From UBA9676 sp963837105 (lineage in GTDB: Bacteria > Actinomycetota > Actinomycetes > Streptosporangiales > Streptosporangiaceae), in the NCBI GenBank assembly GCA_963837105.1, contig CAWIMG010000025.1:1-64000 (forward strand): DNA of 64,000 bases, read 5' to 3'. Each line of letters opens with the position of its first letter. Position 1 is the stretch's first letter. The position numbers and the translations under genes were made by a program. Below, in pieces: positions 33,472 through 41,793 of this stretch. The notes below the pieces were generated by a model. That model did not search any database. It saw only the letters and a list, made by a program, of their open reading frames with translations, and was not told the DNA's origin.

Positions 33472-35517
33472 ATGGAAGTGCGAGACATAACACAGCCCCG
33501 CCTCCTCGGCGGACGGTACGAGCTCGACGGCGTCGTCGGGCGCGGGGGCATGGCCGAGGTGTACCGGGCACGCGACATCCGCCTCGACCGCGTGGTCGCG
33601 GTGAAGACGCTCCGCGACGACCTGGCCCGCGACCAGACGTTCCAGGCCAGGTTCCGCCGTGAGGCACAGTCCGCCGCCTCGCTCAACCACCCGTCGATCG
33701 TGGCTGTCTACGACACCGGCGAGGACAACTCCGGGCCGACCCACGTCCCGTACATCGTGATGGAGTATGTGGACGGCCGGACGCTGCGCGACCTGCTGCG
33801 CGACGACCGGCGGCTGCTGCCGGAACGGGCGCTGGAGATCACCGACGGGGTCCTGCGCGCACTCGACTACAGCCACCGCAACGGCATCATCCACCGCGAC
33901 ATCAAGCCCGGCAACGTGATGCTGACCCGCACCGGCGAGGTCAAGGTGATGGACTTCGGCATCGCCCGCGCCGTCAGCGACTCGCAGGCCACCATGACCC
34001 AGACCGCGCAGGTCATCGGGACCGCCCAGTACCTGTCGCCGGAGCAGGCCCGCGGTGAGCGGGTGGACTCGCGCAGCGACCTGTACTCCACCGGCTGCCT
34101 GCTGTACGAACTGCTGACCGGGCGGCCGCCGTTCCTGGGCGACTCCCCGGTGGCGATCGCCTACCAGCACGTGCGGGAGAACCCGATCCCGCCGTCGCGG
34201 CTGGACCCGGAGATCCCGCCGTGGGCCGACTCGATCGTGCTCAAGGCCATGGCCAAGGACCCCGGCCAGCGCTACCAGACCGCGGGCGACATGCGCACCG
34301 ACATCCAGCGGGCGCTGTCCGGCGTGCCGGTGGCCGCGCCACGCACCGCCGCCTACGGGGCCGCGGCGATGGGCGCCACCATGGCCGCCGGCGCGACCAG
34401 GGCCATCCCCGGCTACGAGTACGGCCCGCCGGATGACTACCCGCCCGAAGGCCGGCGGCGGCGGACCTGGTGGTGGTGGGTGGCCGGGGCTGCGCTGGTG
34501 CTGGCCGTCCTCGGCGGCGTGGCCTACGCCTTCTTCGGCAGCGGCAGCGGCGGCAATGCGGTCCCGCAGGTCAACGGCCTGCCGGTGGCCCAGGCCGAGG
34601 CGCAGGTCAAGCAGGCCGGGCTGGTGCCCAAGGTGGTCACCCAGACCTCGAACACGATCAGCAAGGGGGACGTGATCAACACCAATCCCCCGAACGGGAA
34701 CAAGGTGCCCGCTGGCAGCACGGTGACCCTCTACGTCTCCGGCGGCCCGGCGAAGATCGCCGTGCCCGACGTGGTCGGCCTGTCCCAGACCACCGCGGAG
34801 AACAAGCTGTCGCAATTCACCGTCAAGACACAGACCGATGCCGCCTCCAGCAAGCCGGCCGGGACCGTGGTCAGGCAGGATCCGGCGGCCGGCACCCACC
34901 TGCTGCCCGGCAGCACCGTCGTGCTCTACGTCTCCGGCGGTGGCACCAGCGTGCCGGACGTGCGGAACAACCCCGCCAACACGGCCCAGCAGATCCTGCA
35001 GAACGACGGTTTCCAGGTGAATACCGTGGTCACCGCTGGCCCGGTGGGCACCCTGCCCGGCTATGTGTTCAACCAGAGCCCGGCCGGGGGCTCAAGCGCC
35101 CCGCAGGGCAGCACGGTGACCATCTACGTGCAGCCGAACCAGTCACCGACGCCGACACCATCCAGTCCGACGCCGAGCCCACCGCTTCGAGTCCCGCGCA
35201 TTGACGGGATACGCACACCGATAGCAGGCCCGGCGTGGCCCGCCCGCCCCAACGCACAGCAGGAGAGGAACGTGCCCAAGTCCCGCGGCCGCACCAAGGC
35301 CGTGTACACCCCGCCGCCGCGGTCGGCCAAGTCGAAGGTCAGCCCGCCCTGGCTGGTGCCCACCATGGTGGGCTGCTTCCTGGTGGGCCTGGCCTGGATC
35401 GCGGTCTACTACATCACCGGCCAGAGCCTGCCGATCAGTGCCATCGGCGTCTGGAATCTCGGTATCGGGTTCGCCCTCATCGTCTCCGGCCTGGCGCTCG
35501 CCACCCGGTGGCGGTAG
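33472..35517 (+). CDS. pknB: PknB: PASTA-domain Ser/Thr kinase, reading through in frame into crgA
   Basis: Start ATG 33472 (AGGACGG upstream). The kinase domain has the glycine loop GRGGMAEVY, Lys45, HRD141-143 and Asp161 in DFG. The transmembrane helix lies at about 333-358, followed by three PASTA repeats (about 363-553) that sense muropeptides outside the cell. Expected ending: a Ser/Thr/Pro tail and stop. In the sequence given, the frame at about residue 570 (position 35179) has no stop and runs on through crgA to 35517, 681 residues in all. Inserting one base at 35178-35181 restores a TASSPAH tail and TGA at 35202-35204. A fusion would also put the CrgA N-terminus on the wrong side of the membrane. 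I judge this a one-base deletion or sequencing error, the true kinase ending near 35204. Confidence 0.88.
   Translation: MEVRDITQPRLLGGRYELDGVVGRGGMAEVYRARDIRLDRVVAVKTLRDDLARDQTFQARFRREAQSAASLNHPSIVAVYDTGEDNSGPTHVPYIVMEYVDGRTLRDLLRDDRRLLPERALEITDGVLRALDYSHRNGIIHRDIKPGNVMLTRTGEVKVMDFGIARAVSDSQATMTQTAQVIGTAQYLSPEQARGERVDSRSDLYSTGCLLYELLTGRPPFLGDSPVAIAYQHVRENPIPPSRLDPEIPPWADSIVLKAMAKDPGQRYQTAGDMRTDIQRALSGVPVAAPRTAAYGAAAMGATMAAGATRAIPGYEYGPPDDYPPEGRRRRTWWWWVAGAALVLAVLGGVAYAFFGSGSGGNAVPQVNGLPVAQAEAQVKQAGLVPKVVTQTSNTISKGDVINTNPPNGNKVPAGSTVTLYVSGGPAKIAVPDVVGLSQTTAENKLSQFTVKTQTDAASSKPAGTVVRQDPAAGTHLLPGSTVVLYVSGGGTSVPDVRNNPANTAQQILQNDGFQVNTVVTAGPVGTLPGYVFNQSPAGGSSAPQGSTVTIYVQPNQSPTPTPSSPTPSPPLRVPRIDGIRTPIAGPAWPARPNAQQERNVPKSRGRTKAVYTPPPRSAKSKVSPPWLVPTMVGCFLVGLAWIAVYYITGQSLPISAIGVWNLGIGFALIVSGLALATRWR
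35272..35517 (+). CDS. crgA: CrgA: small divisome membrane protein
   Basis: 81 aa. MPKSRGRTKAVYTPPP is the characteristic CrgA start, followed by two transmembrane helices (WLVPTMVGCFLVGLAWIAVYY and LGIGFALIVSGLALAT). GTG 35272 has its own good Shine-Dalgarno, AGGAGAGG (35261-35268). CrgA recruits FtsI/FtsQ/Wag31 partners and influences FtsZ ring placement. Its frame is continuous with that of the upstream pknB, which is almost certainly accidental (see pknB). Confidence 0.9.
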   Translation: MPKSRGRTKAVYTPPPRSAKSKVSPPWLVPTMVGCFLVGLAWIAVYYITGQSLPISAIGVWNLGIGFALIVSGLALATRWR

Positions 35518-35523
35518 CGCGGG

Positions 35524-36447
35524 TCACCGCGCGGCTGGCCAGCCGAGCGCGACTGCGGCCAGCTGGCTGTCGCGCACCAGCACCGCGATGACCAGTGCCG
35601 CGACGACGAGCACCGTCGCCCCGGCCTGGATGACGGCCCGCTGGCCGCGTGGCGCGTAGGCGTAGGCGGCGGTCAGCAGCCCACCGGTGATCAGGCCGCC
35701 GACATGGGCCTGCCAGGCGATCCCCGGCATCGCGAAGCTGATCACCAGGTTCAGGACGATCAGGAAGACGATGGCCCGGCTGTCCACCCGCAGCCGCCTG
35801 GCGACCACGAAGTAGGCGCCGAACAGGCCGAAGATGGCACCCGAGGCGCCCAGCGACGGCTCGTTCACCGGCGCCAGCAGGTAGAACGCCACCGCGCCAC
35901 CGAGCGCGCTGAGCAGGTAGACGGTCAGGAAGCGCGCATGCCCGAGCAGGCGCTCCAGTTGCGGGCCCACCAGCAGCAGCGCCCACATGTTGAAGATGAT
36001 GTGCGCGGGCCCGAAGCCGGCGAACCCGGGCTCGTGCAGGAACGCCGAGGTGAGCAGCCGGTAGTACTGGCCGTGCGCGACCCCGACAGTCGCGTGCAGG
36101 GTGGGGTCATAGCCGCCGCCGACCATCTCCAGATAGTCAACCGTCCGCGGGTAGATCCATTCGGCCAGGTACAGCACCACGTTGAGGACGACCAGGGTGA
36201 TGGTGACGGTGGCGCTGGCGACGGCGCGGCCGCCGAAGACTCCTGCCGGCTGGCGCACGCCCTGGTTGCCGGCCCGGACACAGTCCACGCACTGCTGGCC
36301 GACCGGTGCCGACCGCAGGCAGTCCGGGCAGGCGGAGCGCCCGCACCGCACGCAGGAGAGGTAGGTCTCCCGGTCCGGGTGCCGGTAACAGGTGGGGACC
36401 TGCGCGCCGTCGCCACCGCCGGCGTCTGCCGCTGGCCGGGCATCCAT
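35524..36447 (-). CDS. Rhomboid-family intramembrane serine protease with N-terminal zinc-binding domain
   Basis: 307 aa. The N-terminal about 60 residues hold a B-box-like cysteine/histidine cluster (CYRHPDRET, CVRCGRSACPDCL, CVDC). The rhomboid core has six or so membrane helices with HIIFNMWALL (Asn153), nucleophile Ser202 in LGASGAIFGLFGAYF and general base His248 in AWQAHVGG. It would cleave transmembrane substrates in the membrane. It starts 3 bp after the cyclophilin gene, so both are likely co-transcribed. It converges on crgA with a 6-bp gap. Confidence 0.93.
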   Translation of the reverse strand: MDARPAADAGGGDGAQVPTCYRHPDRETYLSCVRCGRSACPDCLRSAPVGQQCVDCVRAGNQGVRQPAGVFGGRAVASATVTITLVVLNVVLYLAEWIYPRTVDYLEMVGGGYDPTLHATVGVAHGQYYRLLTSAFLHEPGFAGFGPAHIIFNMWALLLVGPQLERLLGHARFLTVYLLSALGGAVAFYLLAPVNEPSLGASGAIFGLFGAYFVVARRLRVDSRAIVFLIVLNLVISFAMPGIAWQAHVGGLITGGLLTAAYAYAPRGQRAVIQAGATVLVVAALVIAVLVRDSQLAAVALGWPAAR

Positions 36448-36450
36448 GGG

Positions 36451-36990
36451 CTACCCCGCGGCTTCCGGTGGGCCGTCCGCCTGGCTGATCTCGACCGATT
36501 CCAGCACGACATCGGTGTCCGGGCGGTCCCGGGTGGTCGGCACGTGGCTGATCTCGTCCACCACCTGCTGGCCCTCGATGACCTCACCGAAGATGGTGTG
36601 CCGGCGGTTGAGGTGCGGGGTCGGCACGGTGGTGATGAAGAATTGGGAGCCGTTGGTACCCGGCCCGGCGTTGGCCATGGCGAGCAGGTACGGCCGGTCG
36701 AACGACAAGTCCGGGTGGAACTCGTCGGCGAAGGTGTAGCCGGGGCCGCCGGTGCCGTTCCCGAGCGGGTCACCGCCCTGGATCATGAACCGCGGGATCA
36801 CCCGGTGGAAGACCGTCCCGTCATAGAGCCGGGCGGTCGTCCGCTGGTGGGTGCGCGGGTCGGTCCACTCCCGGCTGCCCTGGGCGAGTTCCACGAAATT
36901 GCGGACGGTCTTGGGAGCCTGATCGGGCAGCAGGCGGATCACGATCGGGCCGCGGCTGGTGTGCAGGGTGGCGGTAATCGTTGTCGTCAT
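36451..36990 (-). CDS. Peptidyl-prolyl cis-trans isomerase (cyclophilin)
   Basis: 179 aa from ATG 36990 with GAGGA about nine bases upstream. Cyclophilin motifs are clear: TVRNFVELAQG, TVFHRVIPRFMIQGGDPLGNGTGGPGY (split as TVFHRVIPRFMIQGGDP and LGNGTGGPGY), LAMANAGPGTNGSQFFI, and HTIFGEVIEGQQVVDEI. No signal peptide, so a cytoplasmic PpiA-type foldase. The same gene next to the crgA-pknB locus is common in actinomycetes. Confidence 0.95.
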   Translation of the reverse strand: MTTTITATLHTSRGPIVIRLLPDQAPKTVRNFVELAQGSREWTDPRTHQRTTARLYDGTVFHRVIPRFMIQGGDPLGNGTGGPGYTFADEFHPDLSFDRPYLLAMANAGPGTNGSQFFITTVPTPHLNRRHTIFGEVIEGQQVVDEISHVPTTRDRPDTDVVLESVEISQADGPPEAAG

Positions 36991-37180
36991 GGCTGGCATC
37001 CTCGCACGGCCCGGCACAGGCCGACGGCACACCCCTTTCCGGGGCCGGGGTTATCCCCTGCATCCTGCCACGGCCCGGCCGGTGCTCCAGCCAGGCCGGA
37101 GCCCGCGGGATCCACGCTCGCCGAACCCCCCGCGGGAAGTCACGCCCGCGGCTGTCAGCGGCCTCCGGCAGAATGCGGTT

Positions 37181-38835
37181 GTGCTGCTAGCGGAGCTCGC
37201 CCTCACCTCGGAGGCGGTCGCTGCCACCAGCCGCCGCAGCGTCAAGATCGGCAAGATCGCCGACCTGCTGCGCGGCGCCAGCCCGGCGGAAGTCCCGGTG
37301 GTGGTCGCCTTCCTGTCCGGTGAACTGCTGCAGCGGCAGATTGGCGTCGGGTATGCGGCGCTGTCCGACCTGCTGGCCGGACCTGCCCCCAGGCTGACCG
37401 TGCCCACCCTCACCGTGGCCGAGACCGACGCGGTGTTCACCGAGGTGGGCGCGGTCACCGGGGCCGGCACCCAGGCGGGCCGGCGGCGGCTGCTGGCCGA
37501 CCTGTTCGGCCGGGCCACGACCGCCGAGCGCGGGTTCCTGACCCGGCTGCTGTCCGGGGAACTGCACCAGGGCGCGCTGGAGGGCGTGATGATCGAGGCC
37601 GTCGCCCGGGCGGCCGGCGTACCCGCCGACGAGGTCCGGCGGGCGCACCTGCTCGGCGGCTCGCTGCCGGCCGTGGCGGCGGCCGCCCTGACCGCGGCCA
37701 GCCGGGCCGACGCGGCCGCGGCCGCATCACCACCCGGCCCGGCCGGGCCGGGCCGGCGGCACTGGCCGCGTCGGCGGCACTCGCCACGTTCGGCCTGGAG
37801 GTGGGCCGGCCGCTGCGGCCGATGCTCGCGGCCACGGCGACCAGCATCGTCTCCGCGCTGGAGCGGATCTCGCCCGCCGCGCTGGAATGGAAGATCGACG
37901 GCATCCGGGTCCAGGTCCACCGGAGCGGGCCGTCCGTCCGGGTCTTCACCCGGACCCTGGATGACATCACGGCGCGGGTTCCGGAGATCGTCGAGGCCGT
38001 GCGCGCGCTCGGTGCCCGCACATTGGTCCTGGACGGGGAGGTGGTAGCCCTGCGGCCGGATGGGCGGCCACGCCCCTTCCAGATCACCGCATCGCGGGCG
38101 GGCAGCCAGGCCGACGTTGGCCGGCAGCGCGCGGAGGTACCGCTCACCCCCTTCTTCTTCGACCTGCTGCACCTGGACGGAGCCGATCTGATCGATCAGC
38201 CGGACAGCGAGCGGCACGCACTGCTCGCCCGGGTGCTCCCGGCCGGGCTGGTCATCCCCCGGCTGGTAACCGCGGACCCAGCCGAAGCGGAGGCGTTCTA
38301 CGACGACGCGGTGGCCCGCGGGCACGAAGGCGTCGTGGTCAAGTCCCCGGCCGCCCGCTACGCGGCCGGCCGCCGGGGCGGCGAGTGGCTCAAAGTGAAG
38401 CCGCGGCACACCCTCGACCTGGTGATCCTGGCCGCCGAGTGGGGTCACGGGCGCCGCCGGGGCTGGCTGTCGAACCTGCATCTGGGCGCACGGGATCCCG
38501 CTACCGGCGGGCTGGTCATGCTGGGCAAGACGTTCAAGGGGCTGACCGACGACATGCTCACCTGGCAGACCGCCCGGCTGCTGGAACTGGCCGAGCCGGC
38601 CGAGCGGCCGGCCGGGGATCCGCGGGCGGCCTACGGGGTGGTGCGGGTCCGCCCGGAACTGGTGGTGGAGGTGGCCTTCGACGGGGTTCAGGCCAGCCCG
38701 CGCTACCCGGGCGGGCTGGCGCTTCGCTTCGCCCGGGTGCTGCGCTACCGGCCGGACAAGACCGCCGCCGAGGCCGACACCATCGATGCCGTGCGCGCGC
38801 TGTGGGACGGCGGCCCGGAGTCAGCGGCTGGCTGA
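37181..38835 (+). pseudogene. ligB: ATP-dependent DNA ligase (LigB type), split by a one-base frameshift
   Basis: The N-terminal half (GTG 37181, LLAELALTSEAVAATSRRSVKI, then LLSGELHQGALEGVMIEAVA) is in one frame. From about 37730 the homologous sequence continues in another frame: LAASAALATFGLEVGRPLRPML, split as LAASAALATF and GLEVGRPLRPMLA, then the adenylation motif EWKIDGIRVQVHR with catalytic Lys, LVLDGEVVAL, EGVVVKSP and WLKVKPRHTLDL. Joined, the product is about 550 aa, close to the roughly 507 aa I recall for mycobacterial LigB. One base appears to be missing in the GC-repetitive stretch 37700-37760. It may be real inactivation or a sequencing error; all later motifs are intact, which favours error or recent mutation. 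Convergent with, and 15 bp overlapping, the NUDIX gene. Confidence 0.85.
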
Positions 38836-39402
38836 TCCGGCTCCGCTCTCTGCCGCGAGCCGGGCCAGGATGGCGGTGACCACTGCCTGGCCGGCACCGG
38901 CACTGCCGTCCCAGATGGCACCGGCCAGACCGGCCAGCAGCGTGCCAGCCAGGGTCCGGGCGTCGTCGAACATCTCCAGCCGAGCCAGGTCACCCGCCGC
39001 ATACCAGCCGAACGGGTGGGCAGGCTGCCGCGCTGGCCGGTCCTGGCTGGTCAGCGCCAGGTAGAGGTGGTCGACGTGGATGTGCGGGACGGCCAGCTGT
39101 CCATCGGGCGGGACCGCGTACTCGACGATCCACCACGGCTGCGGCACCCGGTGCGGCCGGTAGCCGCCTGGCAGTGGCGCGGCCGGCGCCGGCAGCAGGT
39201 CGACCACCAGCCCGGCTTCCTCGGCCACTTCCCGGATGGCCGCCTCCGCTGCCGACTCGGCCGCCTCCACGTGCCCGCCGGGCATCATCATCCGGCCCAG
39301 CCGGGGATGGCTGATCAGCCCGATCTGCCAGCCCTCCCGCTGCGGGCAGAACACGAACACGCTGGCAGTCGCATGCCTGATCACCACCCCGTCATCTTCC
39401 AT
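38821..39402 (-). CDS. NUDIX hydrolase
   Basis: 193 aa with a complete Nudix box, GHVEAAESAAEAAIREVAEEAGL (G-x5-E-x7-REVxEExGL pattern), preceded by MMMPGG. The magnesium-binding glutamates are all present. It hydrolyses a nucleoside diphosphate linked to another moiety; the substrate is not evident. The C-terminal region (HPFGWYAAGDLARLEMFDDAR) is typical of actinobacterial NUDIX proteins of unknown target. Its 3' end overlaps the DNA ligase gene by 15 bp. Confidence 0.9.
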   Translation of the reverse strand: MEDDGVVIRHATASVFVFCPQREGWQIGLISHPRLGRMMMPGGHVEAAESAAEAAIREVAEEAGLVVDLLPAPAAPLPGGYRPHRVPQPWWIVEYAVPPDGQLAVPHIHVDHLYLALTSQDRPARQPAHPFGWYAAGDLARLEMFDDARTLAGTLLAGLAGAIWDGSAGAGQAVVTAILARLAAESGAGSASR

Positions 39403-39433
39403 CGCCTGCCCGCCCCCTGCCTGCCCAGTCAGG

Positions 39434-39479
39434 GACTTGGTCGATTTGGGTCGCTGGAGCAGCCCAGATTGACCAAGTC
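39434..39479 (+). other. Seventeen-bp stem-loop that folds as plus-strand RNA
   Basis: GACTTGGTC (39434-39442) pairs with GACCAAGTC (39471-39479). The next eight bases pair too, but two of these are G-U pairs that exist only in plus-strand RNA. The loop is 12 nt. It sits about 140 bp upstream of the small secreted protein gene, between divergent genes. It could be a leader element, a small RNA, or a terminator of transcription coming from ligB. Confidence 0.5.
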
Positions 39480-39616
39480 TGCCGCGGTGGCGCTTCAGAT
39501 GATGGTGAGAGGTGGCAGACAGGGGCAGGCCAGTTAGGGCTGGCCTACTGATCTCAACGGGCCAGTCCCGGCCCGTCCCGGCAATCGTCCGGGCTAGCCG
39601 AAGGAGGACTGACTAC

Positions 39617-39877
39617 GTGAGGATCACCCGGCCACTGATCGGCGCCGCCGTCGGTGCGGGAGCACTGGGCGCAACTTTGGCCCTGGGCCTGGGCATGGCC
39701 AGCGCGGCCACCGCAGGGCACCCGGCCAGCACGAAGTCGCATTCGGTCACCAGCTCACAGGCCTCAGCATCGCAGGCCACGAGTTCGGCGACCACCCAGC
39801 GCACCGCGGCTAGGCACACCTGCCCGAACCATGGCCACGGTGCCACCTCCGGCACGAGCATGCCTGCGGGCATGTAG
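39617..39877 (+). CDS. Small secreted protein with His/Met/Cys C-terminus
   Basis: 86 aa from GTG 39617 with a strong AAGGAGGA (39601-39608). A signal peptide (MRITRPLIGAAVGAGALGA, Ala-rich to SAATA) leads to a Ser/Thr/Ala/Gln-rich segment and an end reading HTCPNHGHGATSGTSMPAGM. The clustered histidines, cysteine and methionines could bind a metal, but no family is recognised. A perfect 17-bp hairpin terminator follows. Expected to be exported or cell-surface. Confidence 0.65.
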   Translation: MRITRPLIGAAVGAGALGATLALGLGMASAATAGHPASTKSHSVTSSQASASQATSSATTQRTAARHTCPNHGHGATSGTSMPAGM

Positions 39878-39903
39878 CGGCGGCAGCCTGATCGCCGCAA
39901 CCA

Positions 39904-39952
39904 GGCGCCTCCCGGGTGGGCCGGGCCCCCGTGGTCCCACCCGGGAGGCGCC
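39904..39952 (+). terminator. Strong stem-loop terminator
   Basis: A perfect 17-bp stem (39904-39920 with 39936-39952) and 15-nt loop, 26 nt after the stop of the small secreted protein gene. No U tract. Confidence 0.75.
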
Positions 39953-40074
39953 GCCGGTTATCCGCCCGGCCAGGTGGGGAGCAGCGGCCCGGGCCGGCCA
40001 GCTCACGCCCGGGCGGTGATCCCGGCTCAAGTCTCGCAGCGGCTGCACCGCTAAGCCGGTTTCCGGTATAACGG

Positions 40075-40104
40075 TTGACGATGTATCGGTAACCGGAGTA
40101 GATT
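40075..40104 (+). promoter_or_regulatory. Sigma-70-type promoter for a 39-aa membrane protein
   Basis: TTGACG (40075-40080), 18-bp spacer, TAGATT (40099-40104). The -10 ends seven bases before the ATG at 40112, so the transcript should be leaderless. Inverted half-sites TCCGGT (40062-40067) and ACCGGA (40092-40097) flank the -35 and may be an operator. Confidence 0.6.
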
Positions 40105-40111
40105 GCCCACC

Positions 40112-40231
40112 ATGCGTCGCCCCGTACGGATGGCAGTGGTGCTGCTGGTGTCGGCCCTTGGTGTGCTAGGTCTCCTCTGGCTCGCCGCCCATTCGGCCAT
40201 GAGCATGGCGGGTGGCTGTGGCGGCGGGTAG
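40112..40231 (+). CDS. 39-residue single-pass membrane protein
   Basis: MRRPVRMAVVLLVSALGVLG then a Leu/Ala-rich helix end and a Gly/Cys tail finishing GGCGGG. One transmembrane segment with a positively charged N-terminus suggests an inner-membrane peptide. There is no Shine-Dalgarno, but a good promoter places the transcription start at the ATG. Too short to assign a family. Its position before the PadR regulator may be coincidental. Confidence 0.5.
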   Translation: MRRPVRMAVVLLVSALGVLGLLWLAAHSAMSMAGGCGGG

Positions 40232-40336
40232 CGCCCGCCGCTCCTTCGCCCCGGCGGTCGCAGGACCGGTCACATCACCACCGTCCAGCTCGGCACCGGC
40301 CGCCGCGCCGCCGGCCGCCGATCTAGGATGCCGGGT

Positions 40337-40687
40337 ATGAGCCCGGCTGGCGGTCACGCCCTGACCACCCTGGGCCGGTCGGCCGGCCCAGCCGCGCTGA
40401 TCCTGTCCAGCCTCGCCGGTGGAGCCAAGCACGGATACGCACTGACCAAGGACATCGAGGCCTTCGCGGGCGTACGGCTGGCGCCGGGCACGCTGTATGA
40501 AGCGCTGAGCCGGCTGGAGGGCCAGGGCCTGATCGAGGCGCTCGACAGCGAGGACCGCCGCCGCCCCTACCGGCTGACCGCCGCCGGGGCGCTCGCCCTG
40601 CAGGCTCATCTGCGGGCGCAGCAGCGGCTTGCAGAACTCGGGCTGGACCGGCTGGACCGGCTGGCCGACAGCTGGGGCACCACATGA
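40337..40687 (+). CDS. PadR-family transcriptional regulator
   Basis: 116 aa. A winged helix typical of PadR: ALILSSLAGGAKHGYALTKDIE, LAPGTLYEALSRLEGQGLIEAL, RRRPYRLTAAGALAL. The C-terminal dimerisation helix is short. ATG 40337 is chosen (AGGA eight bases upstream); ATG 40328 is possible. Its stop overlaps the next gene (ATGA, 40684-40687), a membrane protein commonly paired with PadR in actinomycetes, so it probably controls that operon. Confidence 0.92.
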   Translation: MSPAGGHALTTLGRSAGPAALILSSLAGGAKHGYALTKDIEAFAGVRLAPGTLYEALSRLEGQGLIEALDSEDRRRPYRLTAAGALALQAHLRAQQRLAELGLDRLDRLADSWGTT

Positions 40688-41766
40688 CCGTCCCGGCCTC
40701 CGGTCCCGGCCACCCGGCCGGAGGCTTTCCCCGCGCCGCGGACGGCCCAGCCGGCACTCCTGCCCACCCACCTGGTTCAGCCCGCCGCGCCGAGCGGATG
40801 CTGCGCTGGTACCCAGCCAGCTGGCGGGCCCGGTACGGCGCGGAGTTCACCGAACTGCTCATCGCCGACCTTGCCGAACGGCCACGGGACCGGCGGCGGA
40901 GCGGGGACGTGGCCCGCAGCGGCCTGCTGGCCCGGCTCAGCGCCGCCGGGCTCACCGTCCATCCGCTCGACCCGTCCACCGCCGCCCGGGCCGGGCTGGC
41001 CACACTGGCCTGCGCCTGCGCGGTGTTCGTCACCTTCGCGGCCGCGATGTGGGCCCAGCTCGCGATCGGCTGGCAGTGGGCGCCGCCGGCCACCCGGGCG
41101 ACCAGAGTGGCGATGGTCGTCATGTCGGGCGCGATGCTGCTGCTTGCAGTGCTCACCGCGCTGGCCGCCATCCCGGCAGGCTGGTCCGCGGTCCGGTCCA
41201 GCCGTCACGGGCAGGGCCGTGCCCTGCCCGGGCCTGCCCTGCTGACCGGCCTGGGAGTGGCCATCCTCGCCGCAGGCGGCCGTCACTTCGGGAACGGCTG
41301 GCCCGGCACCGGCGGACACTGGTGGCCGCATCAGGGGCTGGTCCCCGGCGGGGTCGCCGCCTTCGGCTGGGCCAGCACGCTCTCGGTGACCTCGTACTGG
41401 GCCCATCCAGCGGAGCTGGCCGCGTTCCCCGCTTCCGAGCTGGCCTGGATGGTGGTCAGCCCGCTGGCGATGGGCTGCCTGGTGACCGGCACCGTGCAAC
41501 TCGTGCGGCGGATCGAGCTGTCAGCCCGGGCCATCCGTTTTGAATCATGGGTGGGGAGCGCGGCCGGCCTGGCCATGGCCGCATTCCTGGCCGGGGCACT
41601 GTGCTGGCTGACCGAGGGCGGATCCGGCCCGCGCGGGCTGTTCCACGCGGGCGTTATCGACGCCACCGGATTGGCGGTGATGGCGCTCGCCCTGGCCACC
41701 GCCTGGCAGGCCGGGCGGCTGGCGCGGCGGCCGGGCGGGACCGGGAACGGGCTCGCCGGTGGGTAG
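40684..41766 (+). CDS. Membrane protein of the PadR-linked type
   Basis: 360 aa, coupled to padR by a 4-bp overlap. The N-terminal cytoplasmic part has ERMLRWYPASWRARYGAEFTELLIADL, a motif I associate with PadR-partner membrane proteins, followed by six or so hydrophobic segments. No transporter or enzyme signature. The role is unknown; a membrane-stress or signal-input partner for the regulator is a plausible inference. Confidence 0.75.
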   Translation: MTVPASGPGHPAGGFPRAADGPAGTPAHPPGSARRAERMLRWYPASWRARYGAEFTELLIADLAERPRDRRRSGDVARSGLLARLSAAGLTVHPLDPSTAARAGLATLACACAVFVTFAAAMWAQLAIGWQWAPPATRATRVAMVVMSGAMLLLAVLTALAAIPAGWSAVRSSRHGQGRALPGPALLTGLGVAILAAGGRHFGNGWPGTGGHWWPHQGLVPGGVAAFGWASTLSVTSYWAHPAELAAFPASELAWMVVSPLAMGCLVTGTVQLVRRIELSARAIRFESWVGSAAGLAMAAFLAGALCWLTEGGSGPRGLFHAGVIDATGLAVMALALATAWQAGRLARRPGGTGNGLAGG

Positions 41767-41793
41767 CCGCCGGCGGGTGTCCGCGGCCGGGCG

